Assembly: GCA_964355015.1 (NCBI GenBank)
Contig: CAYHCE010000018.1
Location: 1-64,000 of the forward strand
Source: CAYHCE01 sp964355015
Lineage (GTDB): Bacteria > Cyanobacteriota > Cyanobacteriia > PCC-6307 > Cyanobiaceae
Direction of reading: 5' to 3'
DNA: 64,000 bases
The notes beneath the pieces are model-generated. The model saw only the letters and a program-made list of their open reading frames with translations, ran no database searches and was not told the DNA's origin. This document shows, one piece after another, positions 59,507 to 64,000 of the stretch. Each line of letters begins with the position of its first letter. The first letter of the stretch is position 1. A program made the position numbers and the translations under genes.

Positions 59507-61506
59507 CAAGGTAAGAGAGCCGGACTGGGCATGGATCTCTGCTCCAGAGCGGCACCAGCGTCTGCAGGAGCCGGGGTCGGGTCCTGATCAGGCGGATGGA
59601 AGTAGGTCCAGATCTGGCGCGCCAGCGCGGGGCCCACACCCGGTGCCGCGGCGATCTGCTCGGGGCTGGCGATCTGGATGGCGTCGATCGAGCGGAAGTG
59701 GGCCAGCAGTTCCTTCACCCGTTTAGGACCCAGGCCGGGGATGTCGCCGAGGCGGGATCGTTTCATCCGTTCGCCCCGCTGCTGACGGTGGAAACTCACG
59801 GCGAAGCGGTGGGCCTCGTCCCGCAGCCGACGCAGCAGCAGCAGACCCAGCTGATCGGGCTCACTCTCCAGGGGCAGGCTCGCCCCCGGCACGAACACTT
59901 CCTCCCGCTGCTTGGCCAGGGAGCAGACCACCAGATCCTCGTGGAGGTCCAGCTCTCGCAGGGCCTCCATCACGGCGGAGAGCTGGCCCTTGCCGCCGTC
60001 GATCATCACAACATCGGGCCAGTCGCCGAGGCCGCCGGTATGGAGGGTGGTGGCGCCTGCACGTCGCAGCTCGGCCAGATCGGCCCCTTCCGCCTTGGCC
60101 TGGGCCCAGCGGCGGAAACGACGGCGCATGATCTCGGCCATGGCCATGAAGTCGTCGGAGTGGCCGGCACAGATGCTGCTGCTGCGGAGGCGGTACTTGC
60201 GGTAGTGCTGCTTGGCCGGCAGACCGTCGACGAACACCACCTGGGAGGCGACGGCATCGCTGCCCTGGATGTGGCTGATGTCGTAGCCCTCGATGCGGCG
60301 CGGCGGCTGGGGCAGCTCCAGCAGCTGGGCCAGGTCCTCGGTGGCGAGCTGGTGCTGCTCGGCGCTGCGCTGCGCCCGGGTCAGCTCGAAGACGGCGTTG
60401 CGCTCCACGAGCTCGATCAGGTCGACCTTCCCCTGGCGCTGGGGATGAAGAAGACGCACCTTGCGCCCCCGGCGCTCGCTCAGCCACTCCTCCACCAGCA
60501 CCTGGGCGGGCAGTGGGTGCTGGACCAGCACTTCCGGCGGAATCTCGACCGGCTCCACCTGGCCATAGTGCTCCTCGAGCACCCGCTGCAGGATCTCAGC
60601 GGGCGCGGCGATCGAGGCGTCTGCGGTGTAGCCGAGCCGCCCCACCAGCTTGCCTGCCCGCATCTGGAACAACTGCACCGCCGCCACCCGCTGATCCGCC
60701 GCCAGGGCGAGCACGTCGCGCGACACCGAGGCGTCGGGCAGGGTCATCTTCTGGTCGGCGGTTAGCTCCTCCAGGCCCTGGAGCTGGTCCCGCACCCGGG
60801 CTGCCTGCTCGAAGTCGAGTCGTTCGGCATAGCGCTCCATCTGGGCCCGCAACAGGTCGACGAGCTCGTCGCTGCGGCCCTGGAACACCATCGCCACCTT
60901 GCGCAGGATGCGCTGGTACTCCTCGGGACTGATCTTCTCCTGACACACCCCCGGGCAGCGGCCGATCGCATGGTTCAGGCAGGTGCGGTCGCGGTAGAGG
61001 GGTTGGGGGCGCTGGCGCAGCGGGAACACCCGCTTCACCAGGAACAGGGTGCGGCGCAGCAGGCCCACGTCCACATACGGTCCGTAGAACCGATCGAGCG
61101 GGCTGCGCAGCCGCCGCCGCCGCGTGATGAAGATGCGGGGGTAGGGCTCGCTCCAGGTGATGCAGAGGTAGGGGTACTTCTTGTCGTCCTTCAGCAGCAC
61201 GTTGAAGTGCGGCTGGTGGGCCTTGATCAGATTCGATTCGAGCGCCAGCGCCTCCGCCTCGCTGTCGGTGACGATGAACTCGATCTCCCAGACCTGCCGC
61301 ACCATCAGGCTGATGCGGGGGCTGAGATCATGGGGGTCGCGGAAGTAGCTGCGGACGCGGCTGCGCAGGCTCTTCGACTTGCCGATGTAGAGGATGCGGT
61401 CCTCGCCGTCGCGCATCAGGTAGCAGCCCGGCTCTGCCGGAAGCTCCCTGAGCCGCTGCTTCAGCCGCTCCGCATCCTTCAGCAGCGGCTGGGCGAGGCT
61501 CCCCAC
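59506..61506 (-). CDS. uvrC: Excinuclease ABC subunit C
   Basis: 666 residues from a GTG. The GIY-YIG nuclease domain comes first (AEPGCYLMRDGEDRILYIGK, SLRSRVRSYFRD), followed by a Cys-containing linker (CLNHAIGRCPGVCQEKIS), the UVR segment (MERYAERLDFEQAARVRDQL), the RNase H-like nuclease (GYDISHIQGSDAVASQVVF, MIDGGKGQLSA) and tandem helix-hairpin-helix motifs (IPGLGPKRVKELLAHF, AAAPGVGPALARQIW). It makes both incisions in nucleotide-excision repair. Its stop overlaps the hemJ ATG. Confidence 0.97.
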   Translation of the reverse strand: MGSLAQPLLKDAERLKQRLRELPAEPGCYLMRDGEDRILYIGKSKSLRSRVRSYFRDPHDLSPRISLMVRQVWEIEFIVTDSEAEALALESNLIKAHQPHFNVLLKDDKKYPYLCITWSEPYPRIFITRRRRLRSPLDRFYGPYVDVGLLRRTLFLVKRVFPLRQRPQPLYRDRTCLNHAIGRCPGVCQEKISPEEYQRILRKVAMVFQGRSDELVDLLRAQMERYAERLDFEQAARVRDQLQGLEELTADQKMTLPDASVSRDVLALAADQRVAAVQLFQMRAGKLVGRLGYTADASIAAPAEILQRVLEEHYGQVEPVEIPPEVLVQHPLPAQVLVEEWLSERRGRKVRLLHPQRQGKVDLIELVERNAVFELTRAQRSAEQHQLATEDLAQLLELPQPPRRIEGYDISHIQGSDAVASQVVFVDGLPAKQHYRKYRLRSSSICAGHSDDFMAMAEIMRRRFRRWAQAKAEGADLAELRRAGATTLHTGGLGDWPDVVMIDGGKGQLSAVMEALRELDLHEDLVVCSLAKQREEVFVPGASLPLESEPDQLGLLLLRRLRDEAHRFAVSFHRQQRGERMKRSRLGDIPGLGPKRVKELLAHFRSIDAIQIASPEQIAAAPGVGPALARQIWTYFHPPDQDPTPAPADAGAALEQRSMPSPALLP

Positions 61507-61528
61507 GGCAGCAGGCTCCGGGCCCGGA

Positions 61529-62053
61529 TCAACCGCCGTACTGCCAGCCGGTGGCCGTCAGCTCGAGGGCAGGGGCATCGCGATGCAGCACGGCGCTCCT
61601 GACCTCCGCCACGAACACGGTGTGGTCGCCGTGGGCCACCTGACCCACCAGCGCGCATTCCAGCGCGCCGAGGGCGTCGTTCAGAATGGGCAGTCCGAGC
61701 GCGCCCAGGCTGTAGGGGGCAGCGTCGAAGCGACCGCCGATGCCCTTCTGGGGCTTGAAGAACACCGCGGCCAGCTCTTTCTGTTCAGACGCGAGCACGT
61801 TGAGCGAGAAACGACCGGTGCGCTGGATGATGCCATTGCTGGTGGAGTCGGCCCTCACGGCCAACACCACCAAGGGGGGTTCAAAGGAGCCCTGGGTGAC
61901 CCAGCTGGCGGTGAAGCCGTTCACGTCGTCACCCTCCGCCACACCGCAGATGAACACGCCGTGGGGGATCTTGCGGAGCAGCGTCTTCTTGGCTGCGGCA
62001 TCGAGGCCGGAAGCGGATCCGGAAGCAGTGGCGGAAGAGGCGTCAGGGGCCAT
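61529..62053 (-). CDS. Flavin reductase domain protein
   Basis: 174 residues from the ATG at 62053. After about 20 low-complexity residues the FMN-binding split-barrel fold starts: LLRKIPHGVFICGVAEGDDV, NGFTASWVTQGSFEPPLVVL and FSLNVLASEQKELAAVFF. LECALVGQVAHGDHTVFVAE is typical of the flavin reductase / DIM6 family. Relatives reduce FMN with NAD(P)H or form a domain of cyanobacterial flavodiiron proteins; here it stands alone. It is 22 bases upstream of uvrC on the same strand. Confidence 0.85.
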   Translation of the reverse strand: MAPDASSATASGSASGLDAAAKKTLLRKIPHGVFICGVAEGDDVNGFTASWVTQGSFEPPLVVLAVRADSTSNGIIQRTGRFSLNVLASEQKELAAVFFKPQKGIGGRFDAAPYSLGALGLPILNDALGALECALVGQVAHGDHTVFVAEVRSAVLHRDAPALELTATGWQYGG

Positions 62054-62139
62054 GGGCAGAGAGTGGGGCGCTGGTTGAACTCTAGGCAGCCGTTGCTGCG
62101 GGACCGATCCACCGTTCGCATCCGTACGCTGCGCATCCA

Positions 62140-62145
62140 TAGGAT
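62140..62145 (+). promoter_or_regulatory. Possible -10 element of coaD
   Basis: TAGGAT lies 44 bases before the coaD ATG in the divergent gap with the flavin reductase gene. No clear -35. Confidence 0.3.
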
Positions 62146-62189
62146 CCGCGCCAGCGGCCCCACCCCGGCGGCCCCTCGGCAACGCCCCC

Positions 62190-62681
62190 ATGAAGGCCCT
62201 CTACCCCGGCAGCTTCGACCCGCTCACCCTCGGCCACCTGGATCTGATCGAGCGGGCCGACCGGCTGTTCGAGGGCCTGCTGGTTGCGGTGCTCCAGAAT
62301 CCGGGCAAGCAGCCCAGCTTCCCGCTGGACCAGCGGCTGGCCCAGATCCGCCGCGCCACGGCCCACCTCAGCGGGGTGGAAGTGAGCAGCTTCGACGGAC
62401 TCACCGTCGACTGCGCCCGCCGCTGCGGTTCCGCCGTGATCCTGCGGGGCCTGCGGGCGATGAGCGACTTCGAGTTCGAGCTCCAGATCGCCCACACCAA
62501 CCGCAGCCTGGCGCCGGAGGTGGAGACCCTGTTCCTCGCCACCGCCGCCCACCACAGCTTTTTGAGCAGCAGCGTGGTCAAGGAGGTGGCCCGGTTCGGC
62601 GGAGACGTTCGTCACATGGTCCCGACCGGAGTGGCGGAGGACCTCGCCAGGCTCTTTAATCAGGCTTCCCCGCCCAGTTGA
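62190..62681 (+). CDS. coaD: Phosphopantetheine adenylyltransferase
   Basis: 163 residues. ALYPGSFDPLTLGHLDLIER contains the TxGH nucleotidyl-transfer motif as LGH, VILRGLRAMSDFEFELQIAH is the central signature and FLSSSVVKEVARFGGDV the ISSxxVR-like end motif. It catalyses the step from 4'-phosphopantetheine to dephospho-CoA. The next gene starts one base after its stop, so the two are probably co-transcribed. Confidence 0.96.
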   Translation: MKALYPGSFDPLTLGHLDLIERADRLFEGLLVAVLQNPGKQPSFPLDQRLAQIRRATAHLSGVEVSSFDGLTVDCARRCGSAVILRGLRAMSDFEFELQIAHTNRSLAPEVETLFLATAAHHSFLSSSVVKEVARFGGDVRHMVPTGVAEDLARLFNQASPPS

Positions 62682-62682
62682 G

Positions 62683-63636
62683 ATGGCCGAGAATCAGATC
62701 AGCGTGCTGAATCAGATCGACCAGCTCGAGGAAATCGTGCTGGAGGGCAGCCGCATTCCGTTCAGCGGAGGGCGACTGGTGAACGAGCAGGACGCCATCG
62801 AGCTGATGGACGCCGTGCGCGATGCCTTGCCGGCTCAGCTGGAGCAGGCCGAGGAACTGCTGCGGCAGAGGGAGGCCTTCATCGCTCAGGCCCGTCAGCA
62901 GGCCGAGGAGGTCCTCGTGCGAGCTCGCCAGGAGCGTGAGCAGCTGATCAACTCGGCAGCCGTGCGGCAGGAGGCCGAACGGCAGGTGGCCGAACTGCGG
63001 GAGCAGGCACGGCAGCAGTGCGAACAGATGCTGCTGGCGGCCCGCCAGCAGGTGGCTCAGACCGAGCAGGAGCTCCAGACGCGACTGGCCCAGATGGAGC
63101 AGCAGTTCGGCGGCCGCCGGCAGCAACTCGAACAGGAGGCGATGCAGCGCCTCCAGCAGCTCGACCAGGACTTCGTCGAAATGAAGCGCCAGCTCACCGA
63201 GCAGCACGAGCGCCTGCGCCAGCAGAGCCTGCAGGAACTGGAGCAGATCCGGCAGGAAGGGCTGCGGATCCAGCGCGAGAGCCAGGCAGAGGCAGAGCGG
63301 CTGCACAACGAGTCCCTTCAGTTCCGGCAGCAGACCCAGCAGCAGTGCGAGGCACAGATCAGCCGTACCCGCCAGGAGGCTGCCGCCGTGCAGGACGGCT
63401 CGAACCGCTATGCAGAGCAGGTTCTGGGGGAGCTCGAAACCCGGCTGGGCGAGCTGAGCAAGGTGGTGCTGGCCGGCCGGCGGGAACTGGGCCGGATCCA
63501 CACCAACGAGATGACGGCAGCCGCCGAGCGTTCCGGTGTCGCCCCCGCTGCGGCTGCAGGAGACACGACCGCCGTTCCGATCAGCCGGGCACGGCGGGCC
63601 GCCTCACGGCTCAAGCAGGTGGCTGGCAGAGGCTGA
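62683..63636 (+). CDS. Long coiled-coil protein, DivIVA-like
   Basis: 317 residues. A short N-terminal block (LNQIDQLEEIVLEGSRIPFS, GGRLVNEQDAIELMDAVRDA) is conserved-looking. From about residue 45 to 250 it is a continuous Gln/Glu/Arg-rich coiled coil. The C-terminal part has LGELSKVVLAGRRELGRIHT and a basic end (ARRAASRLKQ). The order is like cyanobacterial DivIVA/ATPase b-subunit-like proteins, suggesting a scaffold, but a division role is only inference. It follows coaD at once and overlaps the convergent peptidase gene by 26 bases. Confidence 0.75.
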   Translation: MAENQISVLNQIDQLEEIVLEGSRIPFSGGRLVNEQDAIELMDAVRDALPAQLEQAEELLRQREAFIAQARQQAEEVLVRARQEREQLINSAAVRQEAERQVAELREQARQQCEQMLLAARQQVAQTEQELQTRLAQMEQQFGGRRQQLEQEAMQRLQQLDQDFVEMKRQLTEQHERLRQQSLQELEQIRQEGLRIQRESQAEAERLHNESLQFRQQTQQQCEAQISRTRQEAAAVQDGSNRYAEQVLGELETRLGELSKVVLAGRRELGRIHTNEMTAAAERSGVAPAAAAGDTTAVPISRARRAASRLKQVAGRG

Positions 63637-64000
63637 CGTTCTGCACCTGGCGCAGCACCAGCCCGATCATGGTGTTGGGAGAGCTGGCTCCGTTGGATAC
63701 AAGGCTGACATAGCGGGGTCCGTCACTTGTGGCCAGGACTCCGCTGATGGAGCGCACCCCGGTGAGCGTTCCGGTCTTGCCTCGAAAGCGACCCTCCAGG
63801 CTGGTCCCCTTGTAGAGATGGCGGAGTGTTCCCCGCTGGCCAGCCACCGCCATCGAGGACTGATAGAAGGAGGCATAGGGATGCTGGTCCATGCGAAGCA
63901 GCAGGGCGGCCAGAAAGCGGCTCGTGACACGGTTGGCGCGATCGAGACCGCTTCCGTCGGCCACGACGACACCCTCCAGGGGGAGGCCCTGCTGACGCAG
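63611..64000 (-). CDS. D-alanyl-D-alanine carboxypeptidase (S13/PBP4 type), C-terminal part
   Basis: The last 129 codons of a gene entering from the right edge. ADGSGLDRANRVTSRFLAAL holds the SxN-type motif of the S13 family (SGLDRAN region), and GRFRGKTGTLTGVRSISGVL has the KTG triad with the typical TLTGVRSISG continuation. These enzymes trim or cleave peptidoglycan peptides in the periplasm. The catalytic SxxK serine lies outside the window. The 3' end overlaps the coiled-coil gene by 26 bases. Confidence 0.9.
   Translation of the reverse strand: MRQQGLPLEGVVVADGSGLDRANRVTSRFLAALLLRMDQHPYASFYQSSMAVAGQRGTLRHLYKGTSLEGRFRGKTGTLTGVRSISGVLATSDGPRYVSLVSNGASSPNTMIGLVLRQVQNVSLCQPPA

Overview
The window is a dense, high-G+C chromosomal segment of a picocyanobacterium. 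It carries the 3' end of psbA (photosystem II D1), apcD (allophycocyanin alpha-B, so phycobilisomes are present), pcxA, hemJ, phylloquinone genes menD/menB, a complex-C cofactor assembly (CCB-type) protein and many short conserved proteins of the Synechococcus/Cyanobium type. The combination of very high G+C, compact layout and gene complement points to a Cyanobium-like or freshwater/estuarine Synechococcus lineage. That placement is inference, because no rRNA marker is present.

Layout. 1-4.1 kb: psbA tail, then a manganese-type ABC importer operon (mntC-mntA-mntB) with a translationally coupled DUF4336 gene. 4.1-10.2 kb: DUF760 protein, signal peptidase I, menD-menB, L,D-transpeptidase, glgA. 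10.2-15.8 kb: a membrane-anchored unknown, murF, glmU, aroA, uracil phosphoribosyltransferase. 15.9-18.7 kb: lumenal pentapeptide-repeat protein, then a cobalamin riboswitch controlling hupE and cobW. 18.8-21.1 kb: purS-purQ, 2-Cys peroxiredoxin, a small conserved protein, tRNA-Met(CAU). 21.2-29.2 kb: LysM/M23 protein, trmL, cobU, pcxA, TPM protein, TerB-like protein, CCB-like protein, lptC-metG. 29.3-38.4 kb: FAD oxidoreductase, RNase II/R, rpsR, rpmG, pheT, rlmD, apcD. 38.4-39.44 kb: a 1.04-kb interval between convergent genes with no credible gene but several inverted and direct repeats. 39.4-49.1 kb: RHH/J-domain protein, DUF3370 protein, sigma factor, Ap4A-phosphorylase-like protein, SpoIID protein, PhzF-like protein, gpsA, SDR, DUF2237 and two small conserved proteins. 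49.1-64 kb: metH, ilvE, cobN, an unknown, PHP protein, hemJ, uvrC, flavin reductase, coaD, a coiled-coil protein and a partial D-Ala-D-Ala carboxypeptidase.

Themes. Corrinoid metabolism is scattered over four places: riboswitch-hupE-cobW, cobU, metH and cobN. Cell-envelope genes recur (murF, glmU, L,D-transpeptidase, M23, SpoIID, lptC, S13 peptidase). Genes are packed with ATGA/GTGA couplings, and several convergent pairs overlap in their coding 3' ends by up to 89 bp. Against that compact background the 1.04-kb convergent gap at 38.4-39.4 kb is the main unexplained stretch. Nothing here is clearly a defence system, prophage, CRISPR array or intact insertion sequence. The best leads for new biology are the gap with its hairpin, the DUF4336-mnt coupling, the RHH/J-domain fusion and a few small proteins.
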